From contig NZ_ADGX01000032.1 of NCBI RefSeq assembly GCF_000177675.1, positions 1-64,000 on the forward strand: 64,000 bases of DNA, given 5' to 3'. Below, piece after piece: positions 35,939 through 45,408 of this stretch. Below the pieces are notes generated by a model, which saw only the letters and a program-made list of their open reading frames with translations, did no database searches and was not told the origin of the DNA. Position numbers and translations under genes: made by a program. Numbering within the stretch: the first letter of the stretch is position 1; each line of letters starts with the position of its first letter. Source of the DNA: Parafrankia sp. EUN1f. GTDB taxonomy: Bacteria > Actinomycetota > Actinomycetes > Frankiales > Frankiaceae.

Positions 35939-36441
35939 GTCCTTTCCACCGTCGGCTCCGGCCTGCCGCGACAGCGCCCGACAGGCGTGAGATGGAGAGG
36001 GCTCAGTAGACCGGCTTCCGGAAAAGTCAGGCGATCCGTACACGCATCGTGGCAGGCCGGTCATGAGCCGGCCGTGCATAGCTGCTCGGAGTGGCGCCCA
36101 TCGTCGGTGCTGTGGCTATCTGTCCGTTATGTCGGCTCGGACGGATTGTCAAGCGGCCTGCGCTCGCCGCATGCGTCCGGTGACGCCACGCCGAACAATC
36201 GCCCGGCGCATCCTTTTCACGACGGTGCTCCTGATGCACTAGCCTCGGAGTGCGCCGTGACGGGATCGGTGCGGCCACTGCCGTGTTCGACCGTCCGCGT
36301 GCGGTGATGGCTCGGGTACCTCGGGTTTCGCCGGGTACTTCGGGTCCACCCCTGTCGGGCACCACTCCAGCCGCCGTGAGGGCGGCGGACCGAGCGGCCG
36401 GCCACCCGCGTGCGGGCGACCGGCAGGAAGCGGACGAGACT
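35939..36441. other. Intergenic region between gcvH and FHA gene
   Basis: A 500-base gap. It has a small hairpin, GGCCGG (36055-36060) with CCGGCC (36068-36073), which may end gcvH transcription. The right half could encode an N-terminal extension of the FHA protein from ATG 36250, but this is Ala/Pro/Arg-rich and unlike the family. Confidence 0.45.
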
Positions 36442-36987
36442 GTGTTCTGCACGAGGTGCGGCCAGCAGAACCCGTCCGACGCGCTGTACTGCGCGCGGTG
36501 CGGGTCGCCTCTGGTACGTCCGGGCGAGCCCGTGGCGCCGGAGCGACCCGCGGAGCAGACGTCGACCCTGAACCTTGCCGCGGCCCTCTCCGGTATCGAA
36601 GGCGACCATGTCGACGACTCGACCGAGCGCGACGCCGTCGCCGCGGTCGATGCGCTTCCGCCGGGCTCCGCCCTGCTTGTCGTCAAGCGGGGGCCGAACG
36701 CGGGTAGCCGGTTCCTGCTGGATGCGGACCTCACCACCGTCGGGCGCCATCCGGAGAGCGACATCTTTCTGGATGACGTGACCGTTTCCCGCCGGCATGC
36801 CGAGTTCCACCGCTCGCCCTACACGAAGGGTTTCTCCGTCCGTGACGTCGGCAGTCTCAACGGCACGTACCTGAACCGCGAGCGGATCGACTCCGCCGAG
36901 CTGACCGGTGGTGACGAGGTCCAGATCGGCAAGTTCCGCCTGGTCTTCCTGACCGGTGCGACCTACGGCGGGGTCGGCGTCCGGTGA
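36442..36987 (+). CDS. FHA-domain protein, GarA/OdhI-like
   Basis: A 181-residue phosphothreonine-binding regulator. It opens with a zinc-ribbon (CTRCGQQNPSDALYCARCG), followed by a Thr/Ser-rich segment (EQTSTLNL) that could be the phospho-switch, and a C-terminal FHA domain (about 85-170) with VGRHPESDI, SRRHAEF and VRDVGSLNGTYLN. GarA and OdhI control 2-oxoglutarate metabolism when phosphorylated by Ser/Thr kinases; the typical ETTS motif is not exact here. The start GTG at 36442 puts the zinc-ribbon at the N-terminus. Position after gcvH and before an FtsR-like MerR gene matches mycobacteria. Confidence 0.87.
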   Translation: MFCTRCGQQNPSDALYCARCGSPLVRPGEPVAPERPAEQTSTLNLAAALSGIEGDHVDDSTERDAVAAVDALPPGSALLVVKRGPNAGSRFLLDADLTTVGRHPESDIFLDDVTVSRRHAEFHRSPYTKGFSVRDVGSLNGTYLNRERIDSAELTGGDEVQIGKFRLVFLTGATYGGVGVR

Positions 36988-37003
36988 GCGGGGGTACGGC
37001 GCG

Positions 37004-37813
37004 GTGAGCGGCGGCGGCGCCGCGGCGGAGTCGATGCGCCCGTCGGGCCGTGCGGAGGAGTTCAGGCCGGGCGTGGCCCGGCGCAGTCCGTCCGCCCGGG
37101 CCGAGGACGCCGCGAAGACGCTGAACATCGGCGAGGTCCTGGACCGGCTGCGAGCCGAGTACCCCGACATCACCCTCTCGAAGATCCGCTACCTGGAGTC
37201 CGAGGGGCTGGTCGAGCCGGCACGCACCAGCTCCAACTACCGGAAGTACTCGCCGGACGACGTTCTGCGGCTTCGGCATGTTCTGCATGCCCAGCGCGAG
37301 CGTTACCTCCCGCTCCGGGTGATCAAGGAAGAGCTGGCCGCGCTGGACCGCGGCGACACCGCGCTGCCCCGCCCGGGGCCTCGGGCCGTCCCGGACCGCC
37401 CTGTCGGGCATGGCCTGGACGCCCTGATCGGCGCCGAGCGGGTCCGCCTGTCGCGCCGGGAGCTGCTGGCCGCCAGCGGCCTGGACGACGACGTCCTCGC
37501 CGACCTGGAGGGCAACGGGCTTGTCGGGCCCATCGCCGGTGGCGGGTACTACGACTCCGACGCACTGCTGGTGGCCCGTACCGTGGCCCTGCTCGCCTCG
37601 CACGGAGTCCAGGTGCGCCACCTACGTGCCGCCCGTGCCGCGGCGGACCGTGAGGCAGGTCTCATCGAGGCCGCCGTGGCACCGCTGCGCTCAGGGCGGC
37701 TGGGCGAGCCCGACGGGCGGGCCGCGCAGACCGTCGACGAGCTTGCGACGCTGCTGGTGCGCATGCATGCCGCGCTGCTGCGTACCCGGCTTGCCTCGAG
37801 CCGGTCGGGGTAG
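37004..37813 (+). CDS. ftsR: MerR-family regulator, FtsR-like
   Basis: A 269-residue regulator. The N-terminal MerR helix-turn-helix (about 38-110) has LNIGEVLDRL, ITLSKIRYLESEGLVEP and YRKYSPDDVLRLRHVL. A second, MerR-like helical module (about 150-200; LSRRELLAASGLDDDVLADL) follows. Its place right after the garA/odhI-like gene matches FtsR of corynebacteria (activator of ftsZ) and Rv1828 of M. tuberculosis. No effector-binding cysteines are seen. GTG start at 37004, with GGGGG upstream. Confidence 0.85.
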   Translation: MSGGGAAAESMRPSGRAEEFRPGVARRSPSARAEDAAKTLNIGEVLDRLRAEYPDITLSKIRYLESEGLVEPARTSSNYRKYSPDDVLRLRHVLHAQRERYLPLRVIKEELAALDRGDTALPRPGPRAVPDRPVGHGLDALIGAERVRLSRRELLAASGLDDDVLADLEGNGLVGPIAGGGYYDSDALLVARTVALLASHGVQVRHLRAARAAADREAGLIEAAVAPLRSGRLGEPDGRAAQTVDELATLLVRMHAALLRTRLASSRSG

Positions 37814-37971
37814 CACATACCCACTACGCACATGGTGCGAGTCCGTACGGAAAGTGAGAACCGGCGGGCGCGCTGACGCGGGGCGGTAGCGGGGATACTG
37901 TCTCCTCGTGGGGTTTTCCGGCTCCGGTCACAGCGTCCCACCCTGCCCCACCTGCGCTAGGAGGTAGATCG

Positions 37972-38457
37972 GTGCATCGGCTGGACATCGTCGGCGTGCG
38001 TGTCGAGCTTCCGTCGAAGCAGCCGATCGTTCTGCTCAAGGAGGTGGGGGGCGAGAGGTACCTGCCGATCTGGATCGGAGCGGTCGAGGCCACAGCCATC
38101 GCCTTCGCCCAGGAGGGCATCACGACGGCCCGCCCGATGACCCACGACCTGATGCGGGACGTCCTGCGCGCCCTGCAGACGGAGCTGACCCAGGTCACCA
38201 TCACCGACCTGCAGGACGGCGTGTTCTTCGCCACCCTGGTCTTCGGTAACGGGGTCGAGGTCTCCGCCCGGCCCTCGGACGCGATCGCCCTGGCCATGCG
38301 GATGGGCGCGCCCGTGTACGGCGTGGAGGCGGTGCTGGCGGAGGCCGGCATCACGGTCCCCGAGGAGCAGGAACAGGAGCAGGAGAGCGAGCTGGAGAAG
38401 TTCCGGGAGTTCCTGGACACCATCTCGCCGGAGGACTTCAACACGCCGGGCTCGTGA
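37972..38457 (+). CDS. Bifunctional nuclease family protein (DUF151)
   Basis: A 161-residue protein of the DUF151/BFN domain (1-130): LPIWIGAVEATAIAFAQEG, RPMTHDLMRDVLRAL, SARPSDAIALAMRMGAPVY. The end is a Glu/Gln-rich tail. Plant relatives have DNase/RNase activity; bacterial roles are poorly known (Rv1829 is essential-linked in mycobacteria). GTG start eight bases after AGGAGG. Conserved neighbour of the two MerR genes. Confidence 0.9.
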   Translation: MHRLDIVGVRVELPSKQPIVLLKEVGGERYLPIWIGAVEATAIAFAQEGITTARPMTHDLMRDVLRALQTELTQVTITDLQDGVFFATLVFGNGVEVSARPSDAIALAMRMGAPVYGVEAVLAEAGITVPEEQEQEQESELEKFREFLDTISPEDFNTPGS

Positions 38458-38822
38458 TCACTGGTCGGTTCGGCCGGCCCGCTGGTCGCGGCTACGGCGA
38501 CGGCCGAGCACGGCGCCCGATGTGTCCCAATCGCGGATGTTTCGCCAAAATAAACCCGAACTCCGCTGTTTGACGCCCGCATGTCCACTGGACGACGGAC
38601 ACGCCGGCTTGGATCATTGAAGGGACGATGCCCCGCCCCTACGGTCGGGCGAACCGGTTGCCGAGCCAGTGGTTGGCGGGGCACCGGGGTTCACCGCCGC
38701 GCAGGGGAGCGCGCGCTCATGTCGCGGCGCGTCGGGCTGCGCGACGCGCCTCGGCGCGACGGCGGTGACGGTGTGCGGCATCGTCGGCGGGCGGGCCGTG
38801 AGGCTCCCGGACTGTCCGGAGG
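38458..38822. other. Intergenic leader before second MerR gene
   Basis: A 365-base gap with an AT-richer island around 38545-38575 (gccaaaataaacccg), which is a likely promoter area. The GC-rich rest (many CGCGC words at 38720-38760) could fold but matches no riboswitch I recognise. Confidence 0.35.
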
Positions 38823-39458
38823 ATGGGACTGGTGAAGAGTGGCACCTCGATCGGGGCGGCCGCGCGGGTGGCGCCGGACGATGCGGATCCCCACTGGGGG
38901 GACGACGAGCAGGCGACCATGATCGAGCAGGGGCAGCTCTTCGGCGACGAGATACCGCAGCCGCCGGGGGATGATGTCGGCTACCGGGGACCCACCGCCT
39001 GTGCGGCGGCGGGTATCACCTACCGCCAGCTCGACTACTGGGCCCGGACCGGGCTGGTGGCGCCGAGCGTGCGGGGTGCCAGCGGGTCCGGCAGCCAGCG
39101 GCTCTACTCGTTCCGGGATGTGCTGGTGCTGCGGGTCGTCCGCAAGCTGCTGGAAGCCGGGGTGTCGTTGCAGAACATCCGGGCGGCGGTGGAGCACCTG
39201 CGGACCAGGGGAGTGGCGGACCTCGCCCATCTGACGCTGATCAGCGACGGCTCGACCGTCTACGAGTGCACCTCGGACGACGAGGTCATCGATCTCGTCC
39301 GGGGCGGCCAGGGCGTTTTCGCCATCGCGGTGGGCCGGGCCCTGGAGGACATGCGCGGCCAGCTCGCGGAACTGCCCTGTGAGCGCCCTGGTCAGCCGGC
39401 GGCGGCCCATCCGGGCGATGAGCTGGCCCACCGGCGACGGCGGCGCAGCTCGGCCTGA
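38823..39458 (+). CDS. MerR-family regulator (Rv1830-like)
   Basis: A 211-residue regulator. The MerR domain (about 53-125) includes YRGPTACAAAGITYRQLDYW, ARTGLVAPSVR and RLYSFRDVLVLRVV. A C-terminal domain (130-190) with LISDGSTVYECTSDDEVIDL resembles the Rv1830 group. The end is basic (RRRRRS). It starts at ATG 38823, although GTG 38832 is better spaced from GGAGG. It closes the Rv1822-Rv1830-like block. Confidence 0.87.
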   Translation: MGLVKSGTSIGAAARVAPDDADPHWGDDEQATMIEQGQLFGDEIPQPPGDDVGYRGPTACAAAGITYRQLDYWARTGLVAPSVRGASGSGSQRLYSFRDVLVLRVVRKLLEAGVSLQNIRAAVEHLRTRGVADLAHLTLISDGSTVYECTSDDEVIDLVRGGQGVFAIAVGRALEDMRGQLAELPCERPGQPAAAHPGDELAHRRRRRSSA

Positions 39459-39552
39459 GAGCCCGAGACCCTCGGCGGCCGGCCGCGGTCCGCGGCCCGC
39501 CACAGCGAAAACTCGCTCGAGAACTGTCGGTGCCCTGGCGTACCTTCGCCCT

Positions 39553-40605
39553 GTGACCGATCAGACAGCGGTCCTCGTCGAGGGCCTTCGCAAGAACTAC
39601 GGTCGACATACGGCCCTGGCCGGGCTTGACCTGAGCGTCAGCGTCGGCAGTGTGCACGGTGTCCTGGGCCCGAACGGGGCCGGCAAGACGACCGCCGTCC
39701 GGATTCTGTCGACGCTGCTGGCGGCCGACGGCGGCCGGGCCGAGGTGCTCGGTGTCGACGTGCTGCGCCATCCGGAGCGGGTCAGGCCACGCATCGGCCT
39801 GACGGGCCAGTACGCGGCCGTGGACGAGCGGCTGACCGGCCTGGAGAACCTGGAGATGTTCGGCCGGCTGTACCGCCTGCGGGCCCGCACGGCGCGGGCC
39901 CGCGCGATCGAGCTGCTGGAGCGGTTCGAGCTGACCGAGGCCTCGCGGCGGCAGATCAAGACCTATTCGGGCGGCATGCGCCGCCGTCTCGACCTCGCGG
40001 CGAGCCTCATCATGGCTCCGGCCGTGCTGTTCCTGGACGAGCCCACCACCGGCCTGGACCCGCGCAGCCGCCAGGCGATGTGGCGCGTGATCGCGGATCT
40101 GGTCCGCGAGGGCACCACCGTGCTGCTGACCACCCAGTACCTGGAGGAGGCCGACCAGCTGGCGGACCGGGTGTCCGTCATCGACGGCGGTCGGGTGATC
40201 GCGGAGGGAACCTCCGACGATCTCAAGCGGCAGATCGGCGGCGACCGGCTGGAGATCACGATCGCGCCTGGCGACGACCTCGACGCCGCCACGGCCGTGC
40301 TCAGCCGGCTGGGTACCGGGCCGGCCGGCGTGGCCGCCGAGGAGCGCCGGGTGACCGTGCCGGTCGCCGGCGCGGCCGTGCTCGCCGAGGCGGTGCGGTC
40401 GCTGGACGAGATCGGCGCCACGATCGTCGACGTCGGCCTGCACCGGCCATCCCTCGACGACGTCTTCATGGCCCTGACGGGTCACGGTGCCGCCCGTGGC
40501 TCTGATGGCTCTGATGGCGCCGATGGCGCCGATGGCGGGAAGGATGCCGTGCGGCCGCCCGGCCCGCGGTCGGGTGACGACGAGTCGGATCTGGTGGCGA
40601 CATGA
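39553..40605 (+). CDS. ABC exporter ATP-binding protein, DrrA-like
   Basis: A 350-residue ATPase. Walker A GPNGAGKTTAV (about 38-48), the Q-loop region (LTGQYAAVDERLTG), signature YSGGMRRRLDLA, Walker B LFLDEPTTGLD and the H-loop region, where the usual His is replaced in TTQYLEEAD as in DrrA proteins. A C-terminal domain (about 225-310) ends with HRPSLDDVFMALTGH. A tail with repeated Ser/Ala-Asp-Gly words follows. Exports drugs or lipids with the permease encoded next (ATGA overlap). GTG start at 39553. Confidence 0.92.
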   Translation: MTDQTAVLVEGLRKNYGRHTALAGLDLSVSVGSVHGVLGPNGAGKTTAVRILSTLLAADGGRAEVLGVDVLRHPERVRPRIGLTGQYAAVDERLTGLENLEMFGRLYRLRARTARARAIELLERFELTEASRRQIKTYSGGMRRRLDLAASLIMAPAVLFLDEPTTGLDPRSRQAMWRVIADLVREGTTVLLTTQYLEEADQLADRVSVIDGGRVIAEGTSDDLKRQIGGDRLEITIAPGDDLDAATAVLSRLGTGPAGVAAEERRVTVPVAGAAVLAEAVRSLDEIGATIVDVGLHRPSLDDVFMALTGHGAARGSDGSDGADGADGGKDAVRPPGPRSGDDESDLVAT

Positions 40606-41414
40606 GCACTCTGGACCTGAGCCCGGTTCCCGGGCGTGGCAGGCTCGCCTGGGAGGCCGCGGACGCCTGGGTGATGTGCCGGCGCAACCTCGTCCAGACC
40701 TGGCGGGTGCCGGAGCTGCTGGTCTTCGCGACGATCCAGCCGGTGCTGTTCGTCCTGCTGTTCACCTATGTCTTCGGTGGCGCGATCAACGTCGGCCCGG
40801 GGGTGGAGTACGTCGACTACCTGATGCCCGGCGTCTTCGTGCAGACGGTGATCTTCGGGTCGATGATGACCGGCATCGGGCTGGCCACCGACAAGGAGGC
40901 GGGTCTGATCGACCGCTTCCGCGCGCTGCCGATGAGCCGCTCGGCGCTGCTGACGGGCCGGACCCTCGCGGATCTCGTCCGCAACGCGTTCATCATCCTG
41001 ATCATGCTGCTGGTGGGTCTGGCGGTCGGCTTCCGGTTCGGGAACACGACGGTTCTCGCCGCACTGGCGGGGTTCGGCCTCATGCTGCTCTTCGCCTACG
41101 CGTTCTCGTGGCTCTCGGCGGTCATCGGCATGTCGGTCGGCAGCGCGGAGGCCGCGCAGTCGGGCGGGATGATCTGGATCTTCCCGTTCGTGTTCGCGAG
41201 CTCGTCGTTCGCCCCGGTCGAATCCATGCCCGGCTGGCTCCAGGCGTTCGCGAAGCACCAGCCGGTCACCTGCACCGTCGACGCGGTGCGAGCCCTGTTC
41301 CTCGGGGGCCCGGTGGCCGGGGACCTGCTGGCGGCTCTCGCCTGGTGCGCGGGAATCCTCGTGGTGGCCGGGCCGCTCGCCGTCCGCGCCTACCGCAGGG
41401 GCACCGCCCACTGA
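40602..41414 (+). CDS. ABC-2 type permease, DrrB-like
   Basis: A 270-residue integral membrane protein with six predicted helices. ABC-2 permease signs: WRVPELLVFATIQPVLFVLLF, YVDYLMPGVFVQTVIFGSMM and LPMSRSALLTGRTLADLVRN. Coupled to the ATPase gene by a four-base overlap. Likely an antibiotic or lipid exporter; the substrate cannot be told. It converges on the HAD phosphatase gene. Confidence 0.92.
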   Translation: MSTLDLSPVPGRGRLAWEAADAWVMCRRNLVQTWRVPELLVFATIQPVLFVLLFTYVFGGAINVGPGVEYVDYLMPGVFVQTVIFGSMMTGIGLATDKEAGLIDRFRALPMSRSALLTGRTLADLVRNAFIILIMLLVGLAVGFRFGNTTVLAALAGFGLMLLFAYAFSWLSAVIGMSVGSAEAAQSGGMIWIFPFVFASSSFAPVESMPGWLQAFAKHQPVTCTVDAVRALFLGGPVAGDLLAALAWCAGILVVAGPLAVRAYRRGTAH

Positions 41415-41474
41415 CGCCTGCCCACCCCACGACCCACCCGCCCCGCGGCCCGGTCATCTCACCGCCCGGTCACC

Positions 41475-41987
41475 TCAGGTGCGCCCCTCCTCGTTCTGGG
41501 CGTTGCCCAGGGTGGGCTCGTAGGCGAGCCAGTCCGCACGCAGGACGGGCCAGCCGTCGGCGCGCAGCAGCTCCACCACCGCCGGGTCGTCGTCGACCAC
41601 GACGGCGACCCGGCGGCGTGAGCCGAGGCGGCGCAGCTCCGACCGCTTGAAGATCCGCCCGGGCCGCCGGTCCGCGTCCGGGCGCATCCGCAGCTCGCCC
41701 ACCGGCAGGCCCTGCGCACGCAACCAGCGCTCGGTGGCGGCGCGGGAGCGCTCGGGGCGGCCCGTCAGCCAGATCACCTCGTGGTCGCGGGCGAGGGTGC
41801 GAACGAGCTCCACGCCCTCGACGAGCGGCGGGTCGACGTCGGCGGCGGCGAAGAAGGCCTCCCAGTCACCCGGGAGTGCCCGCAGGAACCGCAGGCGATG
41901 CCGGACGTCCGCCACGACACCGTCCACGTCGATGACCGCGAGCGGCGGCTCGCCCGCATGCTGAGCGCCCACGCCCAGGTCGGACAT
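41475..41987 (-). CDS. HAD-superfamily phosphatase
   Basis: A 170-residue HAD protein: motif I IDVDGVVAD (nucleophile Asp), motif II WLTGRPE, motif III Lys in FKRSE, and motif IV VVVDDDPAVV. The compact cap-less form resembles polynucleotide 3'-phosphatase-like or acid phosphatase-like HADs. The start ATG at 41985-41987 with CCGGGG upstream is chosen; a frame from 42041 would begin inside a dispersed palindrome and adds a Cys-rich leader. Substrate unknown. Confidence 0.82.
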   Translation of the reverse strand: MSDLGVGAQHAGEPPLAVIDVDGVVADVRHRLRFLRALPGDWEAFFAAADVDPPLVEGVELVRTLARDHEVIWLTGRPERSRAATERWLRAQGLPVGELRMRPDADRRPGRIFKRSELRRLGSRRRVAVVVDDDPAVVELLRADGWPVLRADWLAYEPTLGNAQNEEGRT

Positions 41988-42030
41988 GCGCCCCGGATCC
42001 GCCACTTCTGCGCCTCCTGTACAGCAACAA

Positions 42031-42098
42031 GCCTCTTCCATCTCACCCGGTCCACACGGTCAGGGATGCCGCGAGTCCGAGTCGACGACGGAAAAGGC
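42031..42098. repeat. Dispersed palindromic element, copy B
   Basis: GCCTCTTCCATC (42031-42042) and GACGGAAAAGGC (42087-42098) pair at 10 of 12 positions. The inner right part GAGTCGAC matches copies A and D; the middle has diverged. It lies between the divergent HAD and FtsK/EccC-like genes. Confidence 0.7.
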
Positions 42099-42369
42099 CC
42101 AATCACGTCGCAGCATCTCCGCTGGGCCATTGAACACCGCGCCACGGTGGATAATGCGCCGGTCTCCCCGCCAGCATCCGGTACGTTCCAGTTCGTCGCC
42201 GGCGATCACGCTGCGGAACCCGCCGAACGGGCCAGAGACACCGTGGTCCGGCGTGTGGTGAAACGGCACGATGTGACGGAGCGGTCGCTAGCGTGGTGTC
42301 TCGGGCGCGGCGGCCGGGCGACGGCCGTCGGCTGTCGGCCGCGGAACACAGCTGTCGCGAGGAGGTCGC

Positions 42370-45300
42370 GTGTCGGGCACACGGCGAGCGCGCCTGCTCG
42401 TCTCCGGGATCTCCGAGAACCTCGGGGTGGTCCTTTCGCTCGCGGACCGGCTCGACGTGCAGGCCGCGCGGCTCGAGGCCGGCGAGGGGCCGTCCGCCGC
42501 CACCGTGACGCTGGACGCGGAGACGATCAACGAGGCGGCCGCCGACCTCGCGGGCAACCTGGAGGGCGTCCGGCTCGCCCTGAGCGAGGCGGCGTCGCTC
42601 GCGCGGCGCCACGCGCCCGCGTTCGCCGGCGCCGGCTGGGACGCACCGGAGTGGCACAGCGCATCCGTCGCCGCACCCGTCGCCGGCCCGGCTGCCGCCG
42701 GCTCCGCGGGCGGCATGGCCGGCCCCGCGGGAGCGGCCAGTCCGGCCGGCCTCGGTGGCCCCGTGATCGGGCCCGGGGGGCAGCCCGGCCTGTGGCGGCT
42801 CGGGCGCATTCTCGTCCCGCCGCTGGCGCGCGGGGGGCGCCCCGTCGAGGTGCCGCTGGCGGTGCCGCTGCTGGACGCCGGGAACCTCCAGATCACCACG
42901 ACCCGCGAGCGCCGCGGTGAGGCCGTGGGCCTCGTCCGGGGTCTGCTCACCCGCGTTCTCGCGAGTGCGTCGCCGGGCGCGGTCCGGGTCACGGTCTACG
43001 ACCCGCACGAGCTCGGCGCGGGGCTCGCGGGCTTCGCGCCGCTGCGCGCCCACGGAGTGGTCGGGCCCACCCTGACCTCCCGGGCGCGGCTGGAGGCCGC
43101 CCTCGCGGAGCTGTCCGCCGAGGTCGGCCGCATCACGGTCGACCGCCTCGGCGGCCGGTTCGACTCGCTGCGCGAGCGGGAGGACGCCGGCGTGCCCCGC
43201 GGCGAGCCCTGGCGGCTGCTGATCCTGCTGGGCCTGCCGCCGCTGGCCGACGAGGCCGCTCGCACGCTGGAGGCGGTGGCGGCCCAGGGGCCGTCCTGCG
43301 GGGTGCACATCATCGCGGTCGTCGAGGCGGAGGAGGGCGCGGACGCCCCGGGCGGCCGGGGTGTGCCGAGCCTGCCCCGGGCCGAGACGGTGACCGCGGC
43401 GGAGCTGCAGGGGGACCCGGGCGACGTCGGCGCGGTCATGCCCGGCGGGTGGCGGACGTCGATGTCGGGCCTGCTCGGCTGCGCGCTGGACGACGCGCCT
43501 CCGATGTCGGTGGTCGCCCAGGTCACCACCCGGGTGGTCGCCGGGGTGGAGCAGGCCGTGGTCCGCGGGCCGGACCTGGGCGGCCTGCTTCCGCCGGGGC
43601 TGTGGGAGTACGAGAGCTCCGCCGGGGTGTCGGTGCCGGTCGCGCACGGCCCCGACGGAGCGGTCGGGCTGACCTTCGACGACGACACGGTCCACTGCCT
43701 CGTCGGTGGCCAGGCCGGGGCGGGCAAGTCGACGCTGCTGCTCGACGTGGTCTACGGGTTGGCCGCCCGCTACGGTCCCGACCAGCTGCGATTCCACCTG
43801 CTCGACTTCAAGGAGGGCCTGGAGTTCGCCCAGTTCGCGCAGCGGCCGGGCGACCCGTTCTTCCTTCCGCACGCGGACACCGTCGGCATCGAGAGTGACC
43901 GCGAGTTCGGCGTCGCGGTGCTGCGCGCGGCCCGTAACGAGATGCAGCGGCGGTCCGTCACGATGCGCGCGCTGGGCGCCCGTGACCTGCGCGGGCTGCG
44001 CGCGGCGGACCGCAGCTCCCCCTGGCCGCGGGTCGTGGTCGTCGTCGACGAGTTCCAGGTGATGCTCACTCCGCTCGACACGGTCGCCCGGGAGGCGGTC
44101 TCGCTGCTGGAGGTGCTCGCGCGGCAGGGCCGGGCCTACGGCATCCACCTGCTGCTGGCCAGCCAGACGCTGTCCGGTATCGACGCGCTGGACGCGACGG
44201 CCGGCAAGCGGGGGTCGATCTTCGGCCAGTTCGCGCTGCGCGTCGCGCTGCGGACGTCCATCTCCGAGTCTCGGGTGCTGCTGTCGACCGCGAACGAGGC
44301 GGCGGGTGCGCTGTCCGGGGTCGGTGAGGCGATCGTGAACCGGCGCAACGGTCACCCCGTCGGCAACGAGCACGTCCGCGTCGCCTACCCCGACCCGGCG
44401 GTGCTGGCCGAGCTGCGAGAGCAGCTGAGCGCGATGGTGGTCCGGGCGGTTCCGGCGATGCGCCCACCGCGCGTGTTCGTCGGCCACGCTCCCGCCGTCC
44501 TCACGGACAACCCGGCCTTCCAGGCACTGGCCGGCCGGCCGGTCCCCGCCTCGGGTGATCCCGCCGGGGGCGGTGCCGCGTACGGCTCCGGCACCGGCGC
44601 CGCGCTGGTCCCGGCGGATGGCTCGGTCGACGGCTCGGCCGGGGATCCGTTGGCGTTCGTCGGGGTGCCCTTGGATCTCGCGCCGCCGGCGGTGGGCGTG
44701 CGCCTGGCCCGGCTGCCCGGCCGTCATCTGGCGGTGCTCGGTCCGCTGCGGCGGGAGGCGGTCGGGATGCTGCAGGCGGCGGCGGTGTCCGTCGGTGCCC
44801 AGAGCGCGCCGGGCAGCCTCGTCGTCGACATCGTCGCGGTGGATCCGGCCACGGTGTCGGCCGCCGAGACCCTGGCGTCGGCGTTGCGCCGCGCGGGCCA
44901 TCCGACCTATGTGACGGACGTGACCGGTCTGCGGGGGGTCCTCGCGTCCGCGGGGGCGGAGATCCGCGCCCGCGAGGAGGCGGCGCTCGCCGGGCAGAGC
45001 GGTGCCGCGTCGACCACCCGGCTGCTGGTCGTCTTCGCCCTGGACGCGGGCCGGGCCGGCCTGGAGGCGCGTGACGACGCCTCGCGGCGGTCCGGGCTGG
45101 ACGATCTGCGGACCCTGACGCGTCGCGGCCCGGCGGCCGGGGTGCATCTGCTGGGCTGGTGGCGTGCCCCGTCCCGGCTCGCCGACGACCTGGGGCCCGG
45201 GCACCGGGACGACATCGCGGCCTGGGTCGCCACCGGGCTGCCCGGGGGGGACCTGTTCGGACTGGCCGGGCACCGTCCGGTCACGGCTGGTACGACCCCG

Positions 45301-45408
45301 AACCGGGCCGTGCTGTTCGACCGGCACGTCCAGGCCGAACCACGCACGGTTGTCCCCTTCGCACCCCTTGAGACCCGGTCCGGTGCTGACAATGGGACGG
45401 TGGTCTGA
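42370..45408 (+). CDS. FtsK/EccC-like ATPase with three domains
   Basis: A 1012-residue protein. A helical head (1-100) and Gly/Ala linker precede three RecA-like domains: one without Walker motifs (about 140-390), an active one (about 420-690; Walker A GGQAGAGKST about 446-455, Walker B VVVVVDEFQ about 555-563, LLASQTLSG, SISESRVLL), and a decayed one (about 760-1000; GPLRREAV for Walker A, LVVFALD for Walker B). Three domains with one active resemble EccC of type VII secretion, but no membrane helices are seen. GTG start after GGAGG. Heads a three-gene set with a membrane protein and an 87-residue helical protein. Function unknown: secretion or DNA translocation are both possible. Confidence 0.8.
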   Translation: MSGTRRARLLVSGISENLGVVLSLADRLDVQAARLEAGEGPSAATVTLDAETINEAAADLAGNLEGVRLALSEAASLARRHAPAFAGAGWDAPEWHSASVAAPVAGPAAAGSAGGMAGPAGAASPAGLGGPVIGPGGQPGLWRLGRILVPPLARGGRPVEVPLAVPLLDAGNLQITTTRERRGEAVGLVRGLLTRVLASASPGAVRVTVYDPHELGAGLAGFAPLRAHGVVGPTLTSRARLEAALAELSAEVGRITVDRLGGRFDSLREREDAGVPRGEPWRLLILLGLPPLADEAARTLEAVAAQGPSCGVHIIAVVEAEEGADAPGGRGVPSLPRAETVTAAELQGDPGDVGAVMPGGWRTSMSGLLGCALDDAPPMSVVAQVTTRVVAGVEQAVVRGPDLGGLLPPGLWEYESSAGVSVPVAHGPDGAVGLTFDDDTVHCLVGGQAGAGKSTLLLDVVYGLAARYGPDQLRFHLLDFKEGLEFAQFAQRPGDPFFLPHADTVGIESDREFGVAVLRAARNEMQRRSVTMRALGARDLRGLRAADRSSPWPRVVVVVDEFQVMLTPLDTVAREAVSLLEVLARQGRAYGIHLLLASQTLSGIDALDATAGKRGSIFGQFALRVALRTSISESRVLLSTANEAAGALSGVGEAIVNRRNGHPVGNEHVRVAYPDPAVLAELREQLSAMVVRAVPAMRPPRVFVGHAPAVLTDNPAFQALAGRPVPASGDPAGGGAAYGSGTGAALVPADGSVDGSAGDPLAFVGVPLDLAPPAVGVRLARLPGRHLAVLGPLRREAVGMLQAAAVSVGAQSAPGSLVVDIVAVDPATVSAAETLASALRRAGHPTYVTDVTGLRGVLASAGAEIRAREEAALAGQSGAASTTRLLVVFALDAGRAGLEARDDASRRSGLDDLRTLTRRGPAAGVHLLGWWRAPSRLADDLGPGHRDDIAAWVATGLPGGDLFGLAGHRPVTAGTTPNRAVLFDRHVQAEPRTVVPFAPLETRSGADNGTVV

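Noticed and set aside
38720-38822. Glycine riboswitch or other structured leader before the second MerR gene
   Set aside because: The GC-rich words can pair in many ways, and none of the known conserved cores is present.
42103-45327. A 1074-codon minus-strand reading frame opposite the FtsK/EccC-like gene
   Set aside because: It is Arg/Pro/Gly/His-rich without any family motif, and the plus-strand frame has clear Walker motifs. Long antisense frames are expected at this GC content.
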